Below the pieces are notes generated by a model. It worked only from the letters and a program-made list of their open reading frames with translations, was not told the origin of the DNA and searched no databases. The position numbers were made by a program, and so were the translations under genes. This document shows, piece by piece, positions 8,571 to 16,842 of a DNA stretch of 64,000 nt; positions within the stretch are counted from its first letter, which is position 1, and every line of letters starts with the position of its first letter. This DNA comes from SHVO01 sp050250575 (lineage in GTDB: Bacteria > Pseudomonadota > Alphaproteobacteria > Rhodospirillales > Rhodospirillaceae): assembly GCA_050250575.1 (NCBI GenBank), contig JBFWOJ010000010.1, positions 82,398 to 146,397 of the forward strand, written 5' to 3'.

Positions 8571-8987
8571 CGCAACTTAACCTGTGTTGAAATTGCTCGC
8601 AGTCTCGCGCGAGGGCGTTCCACGTCATCGCGGTAATTTAGGCTCGGTCGCAGGCCAATTGACGGATCCGGTGTTACGGGGTTGCGCCGTTGCAGTTGCG
8701 TGTACGCACAGGTTCGTCCCTTTACTCGCGCATGAACAGGTTTTAATCGCCGGTCGGAACTACTCTAACCCATCGATTTTGTGAAAGTTCTCCTTCGGCG
8801 TCAAATTTTCGGCCACCGCAGATTGCGTCCCCCGAAACCACGGCTACCGCCCGCTGCTTGCGCCTCTACAAATTTCAATCCATCTTTGTACGGTGGCGAA
8901 GATGCTGATTTAACAAAGCGTCAGCCGCTGAAAAAGAAGGGGCAAAAGTCGAAAAGCGACCTTTGTTCAACATAAGCAGAATGGGTA
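8571..8987. other. Intergenic region between hisE and the XRE regulator
   Basis: This 417-bp gap is visibly richer in A and T than the genes around it and must hold the divergent promoters of hisE and the regulator. No convincing gene is seen; the two short plus-strand reading frames (8584-8784, 8781-8975) have no RBS and no family resemblance. Near the right end, AAAGTCG and CGAC-C-TTT (about 8945-8963) can form a small hairpin with one bulged base. I could not identify a known RNA family. Confidence 0.5.
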
Positions 8988-9473
8988 ATGGAGTTGACAG
9001 TCTTAACAATGAAAGCACGCGGCAGAGGGCGTCAGCCCGGCGCGCGCGGCGGCGGTCCTGACCCGATCGATATCCACGTCGGTAAGCGGATCAAGCTTCG
9101 GCGCACGCTGCTGCATATCAGCCAAGAGCAACTTGCCGGTGACATCGGCGTAACCTTCCAGCAGGTCCAGAAATACGAAAGCGGCCATAATCGCGTCAGC
9201 GCAAGCCGCCTTTTCGATATCTCCCGTGTCCTTAATTGTCCTATCGCCTACTTCTTCGAAGACATTGGACCGGAGACGACGGGTGACCGCTCGACCCCTG
9301 CGGCCCGTAGCGCCGTCGAAGGCATTGCGGAAGAGGCCGTCGGCGGTCCGGACAGCGATCCGATGCAGCGCACGGAAACGCTTGAGCTGGTGAGGGCCTA
9401 CTGGCGCCTGCACAACGCGGACCTTCGTAAGAACGTCCTCGAGTTGCTTGGCAATATCTCGAAGCGCGAATAG
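8988..9473 (+). CDS. XRE family helix-turn-helix regulator
   Basis: A 161-residue DNA-binding protein with an N-terminal Cro/CI-type helix-turn-helix at about residues 30-85 (VGKRIKLRRTLLHISQEQLAGDIGVTFQQVQKYESGHNRVSASRL). The C-terminal half is acidic and ends in ELVRAYWRLHNADLRKNVLELL. This layout is shared by a widespread alphaproteobacterial regulator family. ATG 9009 (residue 8) is an alternative start, with GGAG about 15 nt upstream; neither RBS is ideal. It stands alone, and its targets are not shown by the sequence. Confidence 0.85.
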   Translation: MELTVLTMKARGRGRQPGARGGGPDPIDIHVGKRIKLRRTLLHISQEQLAGDIGVTFQQVQKYESGHNRVSASRLFDISRVLNCPIAYFFEDIGPETTGDRSTPAARSAVEGIAEEAVGGPDSDPMQRTETLELVRAYWRLHNADLRKNVLELLGNISKRE

Positions 9474-9540
9474 CGCGTTTCGTTCGAAGGAGCAGCCGGT
9501 GCCGCCGCAGGGGCGGCGCCGGTCTCCTCGCCGCCAACGT

Positions 9541-10233
9541 TTAGGCGTTCAAGCGATAGCCGCCGGGCTCCGTGATAAGGAGCCGGACTTCGGCCGGGTT
9601 TTCCTCGATCTTCTGACGCAAGCGATAGATATGCGTCTCGAGGGTATGGGTGGTGACGGCGGCATTATACCCCCACACTTCGCCCAGGAGCGTTTCGCGG
9701 GAAACGGTCTTGTTGCCGATCCGGTAGAGGTACTTGAGGATCGCGGTTTCTTTCTCGGTCAGCCTGATCTTTCTCTTGCCGTCGCCGATTCTGAGCATTT
9801 TGGCCGCCGGATGGAATTGGTACGGGCCGATCTTGAAGACGGCGTCATCGGACTGTTCATGCTGGCGGAGATGAGCGCGCACGCGTGCTAAGAGCACAGC
9901 GAGACGAAACGGCTTGGTGATGTAGTCGTTGGCGCCGGCATTCAGGCCGGTGACGGTGTCGTCCTCGGAATCCGAAGCCGTCAGCATGATGATGGGCGAG
10001 CGCACGCCTTGTTCGCGCAAAGTCCGGCATATGTCCCGCCCATCCATATCGGGAAGCCCGAGATCCAGGAGAATGATGTCGAACACGCTCGACGTCGCCT
10101 TCGCAATGCCGGACGCGCCATTCGCGGCCTCTTCCACGCGTGCGAAATCGCCTTGAGCCGCAAGCTGCTCCTTGAGGGAGGTGCGCAGGAGATCGTCGTC
10201 GTCGACGATGAGGATGCTTCGTGTGGATGACAC
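9541..10233 (-). CDS. OmpR/PhoB family response regulator
   Basis: A 230-residue two-component regulator: receiver domain (residues 6-120) with the acidic pocket DDDD at 11-14, phospho-acceptor Asp57 in IILLDLGLPDMDG, Thr85 and Lys107, then a winged-helix output domain with EKETAILKYLYRIG and THTLETHIYRLRQKIEENP. All key residues are intact. No histidine kinase gene lies next to it, so it is an orphan within this window. It is divergent from ribA and the L,D-transpeptidase, separated by 147 bp. Confidence 0.92.
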   Translation of the reverse strand: MSSTRSILIVDDDDLLRTSLKEQLAAQGDFARVEEAANGASGIAKATSSVFDIILLDLGLPDMDGRDICRTLREQGVRSPIIMLTASDSEDDTVTGLNAGANDYITKPFRLAVLLARVRAHLRQHEQSDDAVFKIGPYQFHPAAKMLRIGDGKRKIRLTEKETAILKYLYRIGNKTVSRETLLGEVWGYNAAVTTHTLETHIYRLRQKIEENPAEVRLLITEPGGYRLNA

Positions 10234-10380
10234 GGGGGCTCCGCTGACAGGTCTTCGATCAGTCTAGGTCGCTTAAGGAGGGGTGTCCCTCCCGATGTGG
10301 CGCGTGTCCAGACATGCACAACCGGTTGTGATTACTGGGGCGGCGTGGCTGGACAAGCGAGGTAAGGCTATATATCCCCC

Positions 10381-11520
10381 ATGACCATGAACGCCAGACC
10401 CGATGCGATTGCCCCCGTCCCGCTTCCCGATCTGGAGGCGGTGGACCGGGCGGTGGCGGAACTCCGCCGCGGTGGCGCGGTCGTGATTCTGGGGTGCGGC
10501 GTCAGAGGAACCGGCGCCGCCCTGGTCCGTGCGGCAGAAACGGTCGACATATGGCCTGCGCCTCATTTCACCGAAGCGGGCGTTGGCCAAGCCTCGCTGG
10601 TGATCACCGGCCGCCGTGCCGCCGTGCTGGGTTTGACGGCGCCTTCGGCTCAAGCCGTTCAGCTTGGATGCCAGGACCTTCAGCCTGCGCGCATCCGCAC
10701 CCTGATCGATCCGGACGTCGAAGCCCCGGTGCCGCCGCCGGATGTCGGACCCGCGGTCGCGGTCGCCGCATCGGATGCGGGCCACGCCGGCGTACAGCTC
10801 GCAAAAATCGCGCGCCTTCTGCCGGCCGTCATCCTCGCCCCGTTAAGCGACAATCCCGATCTCTGGACACGCCGCCATGGGCGTCTCTCGGTCGGCGCGG
10901 CGGCGATCGCGCACTACGACCAGGATACGGCGAGCGACTTGCGGCCGATCAGCGAGGCGCGCGTGCCGCTGGCCGATTGCGAAGATACCCGCATCATTTC
11001 CTTCCGCCCGCGCGACGGCGGCGCCGAACATCTCGCGATCATCCTCGGCGCGCCGGATCCGTCAAAGCCGGTGCTCACGCGCCTGCACTCGGAATGCTTT
11101 ACCGGGGATCTGCTGGCCTCCTTGCGCTGCGATTGCGGCGACCAGCTGCGCGGCGCCATATCCACCATCGCCAAGCAGGGGGCGGGGGTGTTGCTCTATC
11201 TCGCGCAAGAGGGCCGCGGCATAGGGCTCGTCAACAAACTGCGCGCCTATACGCTGCAGGACCACGGGTTCGACACTGTCGATGCCAACGAGCAGCTTGG
11301 TTTCGATGATGACGAGCGCGTCTATCTGCCGGCGGTGCGCATGCTGCGCGTGCTGGGCTTCACCAGTGTGCGCCTTTTGACCAACAATCCCGCCAAGGTC
11401 GGCGCGCTGGGCCGTCATGGGATCGAGGTCGTCGAGCGGGTCGCGCATGCCTTTCCGTCCAACGAACACAATTGGAACTATCTCCAGAGCAAAGCCAAGC
11501 GCTCGGGCCATCTCTTCTAG
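10381..11520 (+). CDS. ribA: GTP cyclohydrolase II with decayed RibB-like N-terminal domain
   Basis: Converts GTP to the first riboflavin precursor. The C-terminal half holds the full GTP cyclohydrolase II core: the zinc cysteines at 239, 250 and 252 (HSECFTGDLLASLRCDCGDQ), LAQEGRGIGLVNKL, and NEQLGF. The first roughly 190 residues resemble the DHBP-synthase (RibB) fold in outline (AVAELRRGGAVVILGCG), but the usual acidic catalytic motif is replaced by glycine-rich sequence, so that activity is probably lost. The 379-residue length matches the alphaproteobacterial form. Followed 5 bp later by the L,D-transpeptidase gene. Confidence 0.93.
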   Translation: MTMNARPDAIAPVPLPDLEAVDRAVAELRRGGAVVILGCGVRGTGAALVRAAETVDIWPAPHFTEAGVGQASLVITGRRAAVLGLTAPSAQAVQLGCQDLQPARIRTLIDPDVEAPVPPPDVGPAVAVAASDAGHAGVQLAKIARLLPAVILAPLSDNPDLWTRRHGRLSVGAAAIAHYDQDTASDLRPISEARVPLADCEDTRIISFRPRDGGAEHLAIILGAPDPSKPVLTRLHSECFTGDLLASLRCDCGDQLRGAISTIAKQGAGVLLYLAQEGRGIGLVNKLRAYTLQDHGFDTVDANEQLGFDDDERVYLPAVRMLRVLGFTSVRLLTNNPAKVGALGRHGIEVVERVAHAFPSNEHNWNYLQSKAKRSGHLF

Positions 11521-11525
11521 ACGCC

Positions 11526-12047
11526 ATGGATATCGTCGTAACACCTATCGCCACCGACGTGACGCGCGGAACGTTGCATTTCAAGGCGTTCGCGTTCCCG
11601 TGCGTGCTCGGGCGCACCGGCGTGCGAGTCGACAAGCATGAAGGCGACGGCGCAACCCCGGTGGGTCGCTACCCGCTGAGGCGCGTGCTGTACCGCTCCG
11701 ACCGACTGATGCCGCCGGCGACGAAGCTGCCCATCGCACCGATCGCCAAGGACGACGGCTGGTGCGACGCGCCGGAGGATCCGAACTACAACAAGCCGGT
11801 CAAACTTCCGTATCCCGCGAGCGCCGAGAATATGTGGCGCGAGGACAGCCTATACGACGTGGTCGTCGTGCTCGGCCACAACGACGACCCGGTTCTGCCG
11901 GGGGTCGGAAGCGCGATCTTCATGCATGTCGCCGCGCCGGAAGGCACGCCGACTGCGGGCTGCGTAGCATTGGCGCGCGAGGACCTTCTGTCGGTCCTAC
12001 GCGCGCTGAATGGCACCACTCATATCGAGATTCGCGAAAAAGCTTAG
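11526..12047 (+). CDS. L,D-transpeptidase (YkuD domain, cytosolic-type without signal peptide)
   Basis: A 173-residue protein consisting of a YkuD catalytic domain. His134 and Cys146 in the segment IFMHVAAPEGTPTAGCVAL are the expected active-site residues; in the family the cysteine attacks meso-diaminopimelate in cell-wall peptides. I see no signal peptide or lipobox at the N-terminus, unusual for an enzyme acting on peptidoglycan but typical of this subgroup. Starts just after ribA. Its stop overlaps the convergent heme-protein stop by 4 bp. Confidence 0.87.
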   Translation: MDIVVTPIATDVTRGTLHFKAFAFPCVLGRTGVRVDKHEGDGATPVGRYPLRRVLYRSDRLMPPATKLPIAPIAKDDGWCDAPEDPNYNKPVKLPYPASAENMWREDSLYDVVVVLGHNDDPVLPGVGSAIFMHVAAPEGTPTAGCVALAREDLLSVLRALNGTTHIEIREKA

Positions 12048-12979
12048 CCGCCGGAGCCAGGCGCCAAGAGATCGGCGATGCCCTCAATGCCGTCCAACAT
12101 CAGCGAGCGCTCGAACGCCACATAGTGGAAGCGCTGCGAGGCATGACCGGCGTGGATGGCAAAGCCGACCGTGTACTTCTTATCCGGCACGATCTTCTTG
12201 TATCCCGGACCGGCATCGAGCGGCCGGCTCAAAGTGACCGTATAGACCCCCTTGGTCACGGTCGCGGTGGCCTTCACCACCGGCTTCTCGTTAGCGACGC
12301 GCTTTTCCAGAATGGTCCCGTCCACCGCGACGGCCGGCTTGCCCGGATTGATGCGCGCCTGCCAGTACTCGAGATAATTTCCGGCCGCGCGCATCTTGGC
12401 GAGTTCTTCGGGCGGCTTGATGACATCGCCGCCGCTCTTGGGAATGCGGGTCTCGGTCAGGTATTTCGTCGTACCTGCCACGCTCCAGCGCATGCTTTCG
12501 ACATCGCTGTGGCACGTGAGCCAGCATCCGGCCTGCTTGGCTTCTTTCACGCCGCCGTCGTCCAGGATCATCGTCACCTTGGTCTCGAACTCCTTATCCA
12601 TGGCGACGTTCGGCTGCTGGCCCGGCGTGAATTCGATGCGCACGAACAGCTCGCCCTTCTCGTGGGCGGCCTTGATCTTGGCCTTCACGAACGGCGGTTT
12701 ACCTGGGATCGGCGCCGGTTCCTTGTCCTTTTCCGCGTCGACAAGGCTATCGCCGAGCGGACCTTCGTCGATGTCGCCATGACATCCCACGCAGGTCTTT
12801 TCCGGATAGCGGCGCTGGCCGCTATGGCGGCCGGGGGTGAACAGCCGGTCCCACGAAATCTGCGCCGGATAGAACAACGTGATGGTTTTCTCAGGCACTT
12901 TTGCCCAATCGACGGCACCGGCGCGCTCCGGCGCGAGCAGCGCCGCGCCCGCGACCATCGTCACTCCAAGAGCACGCAT
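12044..12979 (-). CDS. Exported c-type heme protein, ethylbenzene-dehydrogenase-like fold
   Basis: A 311-residue protein with a short signal peptide (MRALGVTMVAGAALLAPERAGA). It has one standard heme motif C63-V-G-C66-H67 and a second, unusual CX3CH motif, C152-W-L-T-C156-H157. The remainder resembles the heme-binding domain of ethylbenzene-dehydrogenase-related proteins (LFVRIEFTPGQQ, WQARINPGKPAVAVDGTILEKRV, VGFAIHAGHASQRFHYV). ATG 12979 is chosen for its AGGA at 6-9 nt upstream; longer in-frame starts exist. Divergent from a cytochrome b561 gene 70 bp away, which suggests that electrons pass between the quinone pool, b561 and this periplasmic cytochrome. Substrate unknown. Confidence 0.78.
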   Translation of the reverse strand: MRALGVTMVAGAALLAPERAGAVDWAKVPEKTITLFYPAQISWDRLFTPGRHSGQRRYPEKTCVGCHGDIDEGPLGDSLVDAEKDKEPAPIPGKPPFVKAKIKAAHEKGELFVRIEFTPGQQPNVAMDKEFETKVTMILDDGGVKEAKQAGCWLTCHSDVESMRWSVAGTTKYLTETRIPKSGGDVIKPPEELAKMRAAGNYLEYWQARINPGKPAVAVDGTILEKRVANEKPVVKATATVTKGVYTVTLSRPLDAGPGYKKIVPDKKYTVGFAIHAGHASQRFHYVAFERSLMLDGIEGIADLLAPGSGG

Positions 12980-13049
12980 AATTCCTAATGACACCTCGTT
13001 TCTCCCTTGTCTATCGTCCCAGCCCAGAAGGGTGGGGGTACCATAAAAC

Positions 13050-13613
13050 ATGCAGCGGCCAGCAGAAAAATTTGGACCTGTGGCGATCGCCCTCCATTGG
13101 ACCATAGCGCTCGCGCTGATCCTTTCGGTGCTGACCGGCCTCGGCTACGCCTATATCGATGATACCAGGACCAGCCGGACTTCGCTTGAACTCCATCAGT
13201 CCATTGGTTTCTTGATTTTCCTGCTGGCGCTGGCGCGGTTGTACTGGCGCATCACGCACACGCCGCCTCCGCCGCCGACCGGTTATACCCGGGCCCAACG
13301 GATGGCGGCGGCTGTTACACATGCGACTTTGTATCTGTTCATTATCGGCATGCCGATATCCGGCTACACCGGTCTTGCGGCGCGAGGGCGCGATATTCCG
13401 ATCTTCGGCGCTTTCAATCTGCCGATCGTGACGCCCCTCAGCTTTGACCTCTCAAACAGCGCGACGACCCTGCATATTTATTCGCAATATGCCTTGTACG
13501 TATTGGTCGTGCTGCACGTCGCGGCGGCGCTCTGGCATCACTTCATTTTGAAGGATGACGTCATGCGCCGCATGCTGCCCGGCAAGACGGCGTTACAAAG
13601 CGATACGCGCTAG
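13050..13613 (+). CDS. Cytochrome b561 family membrane protein
   Basis: A 187-residue di-heme membrane cytochrome with four hydrophobic segments and the usual histidines: LHWTIALAL near the N-terminus, LHQSIGFLIF, THATLYLFIIGMP, and VVLHVAAALWHHFILKD. These proteins pass electrons between quinol and periplasmic partners. It is divergent from the exported heme protein, sharing a 70-bp promoter region. Converges on yggS with a 3-bp gap. Confidence 0.92.
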   Translation: MQRPAEKFGPVAIALHWTIALALILSVLTGLGYAYIDDTRTSRTSLELHQSIGFLIFLLALARLYWRITHTPPPPPTGYTRAQRMAAAVTHATLYLFIIGMPISGYTGLAARGRDIPIFGAFNLPIVTPLSFDLSNSATTLHIYSQYALYVLVVLHVAAALWHHFILKDDVMRRMLPGKTALQSDTR

Positions 13614-13616
13614 TAA

Positions 13617-14294
13617 CTAAGGGTTCCGCGAACCGAAAAGCGCGGTGCCGACACGCACGTGCGTCGCGCCGAAGCGCACGGCGGTTTCGAAGTCGGCGCT
13701 CATGCCCATGCTGAGCTGGGCAAGTCCGTTACGGGCCGCGATCGCGCGCAAGAAGGCGAAATGAATCGCGGCCTGCTCTTCGACCGGCGGAATGCACATC
13801 AGGCCTGCGATCGGCAGCTTCCATTTTCCGCGACAGTCGGCGATGAATGCGTCCACCTCTCCGGGATCGACACCGGCTTTTTGCACTTCGCGTCCCGTGT
13901 TCACCTGAATGAAGCAAGCGGGTCGTCGGTTTTGACGGGCCATCTCTTTCGCCAAGGCTTCGGCGATTTTCGCACGATCCACGGTGTGAATGACGTCGAA
14001 CAGCGCGACAGCATCTCCGGCTTTGTTCGACTGCAGCGGACCAATGAGATGAAGCCGCAGGTTCGGCGCGGACGCCCGGAGTTCCGGCCATTTCCCCTGG
14101 GCCTCCTGCACGCGGTTTTCGCCGAAGTCGCGCTGACCGGCGGCAATCAGCGGTGCAATATGCTCGGCGCCATGAGTCTTGGTGACCGCAATCAACGTAA
14201 CTTCGGCGGGATTGCGCGAGACCGCACGCGCCGCCGCTGCGATCTGCTGCAATACGCTTTCGAGTTTATCTGACGGTCCGTTAGAGTCGGGCAT
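13617..14294 (-). CDS. YggS/PLPBP family pyridoxal-phosphate homeostasis protein
   Basis: A 225-residue single-domain PLP-binding protein that helps vitamin B6 and amino-acid homeostasis without a known catalytic reaction. The PLP lysine is Lys39 in TLIAVTKTH; FGENRVQEAQGKWPEL, LHLIGPLQSNKAG, and the C-terminal LSMGMSADFETAVRFGATHVRVGTALFG complete the family signature. The ATG lies in the sequence CATG shared with the divergent thiE-like gene: the two start codons overlap by 2 bp. No other ATG is available close to the conserved N-terminus. Confidence 0.93.
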   Translation of the reverse strand: MPDSNGPSDKLESVLQQIAAAARAVSRNPAEVTLIAVTKTHGAEHIAPLIAAGQRDFGENRVQEAQGKWPELRASAPNLRLHLIGPLQSNKAGDAVALFDVIHTVDRAKIAEALAKEMARQNRRPACFIQVNTGREVQKAGVDPGEVDAFIADCRGKWKLPIAGLMCIPPVEEQAAIHFAFLRAIAARNGLAQLSMGMSADFETAVRFGATHVRVGTALFGSRNP

Positions 14295-14898
14295 GACCCC
14301 ATTGCTAGCAAACGGTGCGCGCAAGCTCAAATTTCCTGCAATTCCGCAGGTCTGGTTCTTGACGGACGAAACGCGAATGAAGGATGTCGCTGCCGCCGTC
14401 CGGTCGCTGCCGCGCGGCACGGGTATTATTTTTCGTCATTACGGCGCTCCAAACCGCGTTGCGCTTGCGCATGATCTCGCCAAACTCTCCCGCGCCCGCG
14501 GACTGATTTTTCTCATCGCCCGCGACTGGCGTTTGGCCGCGCGGGTGCGTGCCGATGGGATTCACCTTCCCGAATTCGCAGCTGCGCGCGGACCTGCGAG
14601 CGGCGCGAGGCTTTGGCGTAAGCAACGCCGCGCATGGCTTACAGTCGCGGCCCATACCAGCGCGGGACTTGCGCGGGCGCGCGCAGTGGCAGCCGATGCG
14701 GCCTTGCTGGCGCCTGTCTTTCCAACGCGCAGCCATCCGGAGCGCAAAGCGCTGGGCCTCGTACGTGCCGCGGCTTTGGTAAGGCGCGCCGGCTTACCCG
14801 TGCTTGCGCTCGGCGGTGCGACGCCTGAAAAGCTTACGCAGCTGCGTGCGGCCGGATTCGCCGGGATCGCGGGAATCAGTTTTGCGATAAGGCCGTAA
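14293..14898 (+). CDS. Thiamine phosphate synthase-like (ThiE/TenI fold) protein
   Basis: A 201-residue TIM-barrel of the ThiE/TenI group. It keeps the beginning VWFLTDE, RADGIHLPE, the loop AHTSAGLARARAVAADAALLAPVFPTRSHP, and LALGGATPEKLTQLRAAGFAGIAGIS. In ThiE these parts bind the pyrimidine and thiazole phosphates. The middle region is shortened and arginine-rich, so it could be a genuine thiamine phosphate synthase or a diverged relative. No other thiamine gene is near. The start is set by the conserved WFLTD segment, which forces initiation at or very near the CATG shared with yggS. Confidence 0.75.
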   Translation: MTPLLANGARKLKFPAIPQVWFLTDETRMKDVAAAVRSLPRGTGIIFRHYGAPNRVALAHDLAKLSRARGLIFLIARDWRLAARVRADGIHLPEFAAARGPASGARLWRKQRRAWLTVAAHTSAGLARARAVAADAALLAPVFPTRSHPERKALGLVRAAALVRRAGLPVLALGGATPEKLTQLRAAGFAGIAGISFAIRP

Positions 14899-14900
14899 TT

Positions 14901-15605
14901 TTAGAAGCGGAGCTGAATGCCGACGCGGGCGCCGGTGCCCTGCGGCGTCTTCGCATTCGGCGCGGTCAGATAAAGAAGGCCGCGTTCGCGACCGCTGTAG
15001 AAGGTTTCGGCGTTCAAGCTGAACCGTGGGCTGATGCTGTAAATGCCGCCGAGGGTGATTTGCTGCGTATCGGCCGCGCGGCCCATAGACGCGAGGTCGC
15101 TGCCCTCGGCCGCATAGGTCAGGCGCAAATCCACCGCCCCCATGTCATAGCCGAGACCCGCAGCCCACCCTTCGCGCCCGAGGAAGGGGCCAAAAGCGGC
15201 CGAATCGCTAACACCGCCAAGCACGTAGACGCCGGCATAACCGACCGTGGCGCCGAAGTTCCACGATGAAACCGGCGAGAGGGAGAGGGTGGAGGGCCGG
15301 TCGGCGTAACCGCCGAATACCCCAACGTCACCGCCGAACAGGTGGGTCGAGAACCGGGCGCTCACATCTTGAGCATTCGCAACCCCAAGACCGCCAATAG
15401 GACGACGGCCGACGACGGGCGCACCAAGGCTGAAAGCGCCGGCGACCGGGGATTGATATCCAATGCGCAGGCTATTGTTTGAAGAGACGGACAGCTCCGA
15501 CTTGGGCGGCGGGGGCGCATCGGTGCCCGGAGTCAGTTCGGCCCCGAACGCGCTGCTGCTAAGAAGCGCGGAGGCGACACCTATGACCAAGCCTAGCCGC
15601 TTCAT
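14901..15605 (-). CDS. Outer-membrane beta-barrel protein of unknown role
   Basis: A 234-residue protein with a clear signal peptide (MKRLGLVIGVASALLSSSAFGAE), a short proline-rich linker (PPPPK), then alternating hydrophobic strands and a terminal phenylalanine (VGIQLRF), the usual signal for outer-membrane assembly. Segments such as WNFGATVGYAGVYVLGG and YSISPRFSLNAETFYSG look like porin strands. Shorter than a typical trimeric porin. It sits downstream of rimK but beyond a terminator and so is likely transcribed alone; AAGGAGGG lies upstream though spaced far from the ATG. Confidence 0.68.
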   Translation of the reverse strand: MKRLGLVIGVASALLSSSAFGAELTPGTDAPPPPKSELSVSSNNSLRIGYQSPVAGAFSLGAPVVGRRPIGGLGVANAQDVSARFSTHLFGGDVGVFGGYADRPSTLSLSPVSSWNFGATVGYAGVYVLGGVSDSAAFGPFLGREGWAAGLGYDMGAVDLRLTYAAEGSDLASMGRAADTQQITLGGIYSISPRFSLNAETFYSGRERGLLYLTAPNAKTPQGTGARVGIQLRF

Positions 15606-15768
15606 GAAACTTTCGGCGCGCACAGTGACTGCGCCCTCCTTGGGTATTTGAATTAAATTTGCACCCCAGGTAGAGCGGGTCAACACGATGCGGGTCCAAA
15701 CCTCCTGAATCGCTCCTGTTGTGGCAAATAGCGCACAGACTCGGGCGTTAATACCGACGAACTGTTGT

Positions 15769-15793
15769 AAAAAAGACGGTCTCTCACGTCTGC
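15769..15793 (-). terminator. Probable terminator after rimK
   Basis: Read on the minus strand, AGACG and CGTCT enclose an 8-nt loop and are followed directly by a run of six T residues. The stem is only 5 bp, but position and orientation, about 55 bp after the rimK stop, fit a rho-independent terminator of the rimB-rimK transcript. Confidence 0.6.
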
Positions 15794-15846
15794 TTAAGAG
15801 GCTGTGAGCTTACGCGCTGCAAAACGCTCGAGCGACTCGGCCTGTT

Positions 15847-16761
15847 CTATCCCTCGCCGCGGGTGCGGGTTTTATTTGGCGCGGCGCTCTTTTCCAGGAA
15901 TTCGATAATCATGCCGGCGATGTCTTTACCCGTGGCGAGTTCGATTCCCTCCAGACCAGGGGTAGAGTTCACCTCCATCACAACCGGCCCGTGATTCGAC
16001 CGCAGCATATCCACGCCACAGACGTTGAGGCCCATGGTCTTGGCCGCCCGAACCGCGGTTGAGCGCTCCTCCGGGGTGATCTTGACCTCCTGTGCCTTCC
16101 CGCCGCGATGAAGATTCGATCGGAATTCTTCGGGCGCACCCTGGCGCAACATGGACGCCACGGCTTTTCCGCCGATCACGAACGCGCGGATGTCGGCGCC
16201 GCCGGCCTCCTTGATGAATTCCTGAACCAGTATGTTGGCTTCCACGCCGCCGAAGGCCTCGATCATGCTCTTGGCCGACGAACGGGTTTCGGCGAGCACA
16301 ACGCCTATGCCTTGCGTACCTTCGAGAAGCTTCACGACCAAGGGCGTGCCGCCGACCATGTCGATCAGATCGTCCGCCTGGCTGGTGGCGTGGGCGAAGG
16401 CGGTCACGGGCAAACCAATGCCTTTGCGCGACAAGAGCTGCAGACAGCGCAGCTTGTCCCGCGAGCGACCGATGGCGACGGATTCATTGAGCGGATAAAC
16501 GCCCATCATCTCGAACTGGCGCAGCACCGCGAGGCCGTAAAAGGTGATCGAGGCGCCGATACGCGGAATGACGGCGTCGTAGCCCTCGAGCGACCGGCCG
16601 CGATAGCGTACCTCGGGACGATGCGAAGCGATGTTCATGTAGCATTTCAGGGTATCGACGACGTCGATCTCGTGCCCGCGCGCCTTTGCCGCAGCGACGA
16701 GGCGCTGGTGCGAATAGAGTTCGGGGTTGCGCGCGAGCATCGCAAATTTCATCAAGGCCAC
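15847..16761 (-). CDS. rimK: RimK family ATP-grasp ligase (ribosomal protein S6 glutamate ligase type)
   Basis: ATP-grasp enzyme that adds glutamate residues to a protein C-terminus; in E. coli the target is ribosomal protein S6. The 304-residue product has the N-terminal RimK domain (KFAMLARNPELYSHQRLVAAAKARGHEID), the ATP-binding KLLEGTQGIGVVLAE, and the metal/phosphate site GADIRAFVIGGKAVASM with the end VMEVNSTPGLEGIE. An ATG at 16752 is an equally possible start. It follows the RimB-like aspartyl/zinc protease gene, the pairing expected for a rim system. Confidence 0.92.
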   Translation of the reverse strand: MALMKFAMLARNPELYSHQRLVAAAKARGHEIDVVDTLKCYMNIASHRPEVRYRGRSLEGYDAVIPRIGASITFYGLAVLRQFEMMGVYPLNESVAIGRSRDKLRCLQLLSRKGIGLPVTAFAHATSQADDLIDMVGGTPLVVKLLEGTQGIGVVLAETRSSAKSMIEAFGGVEANILVQEFIKEAGGADIRAFVIGGKAVASMLRQGAPEEFRSNLHRGGKAQEVKITPEERSTAVRAAKTMGLNVCGVDMLRSNHGPVVMEVNSTPGLEGIELATGKDIAGMIIEFLEKSAAPNKTRTRGEG

Positions 16762-16842
16762 CGGAACGGAAATGAGCTGATTTTTTTTGGAGAGCGTCGT
16801 GAGAGCTGACTTTAGCCGCCTGGAAGCGGCGATCCAACTCGC

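Noticed and set aside
8584..8975. Two short plus-strand reading frames upstream of the XRE gene
   Set aside because: They have no RBS, no family resemblance and unusual composition, and they lie where promoters are expected.
8993..8998. TTGACA near the start of the XRE gene as a minus-35 box
   Set aside because: It lies inside or next to the coding start and has no minus-10 at a useful distance.
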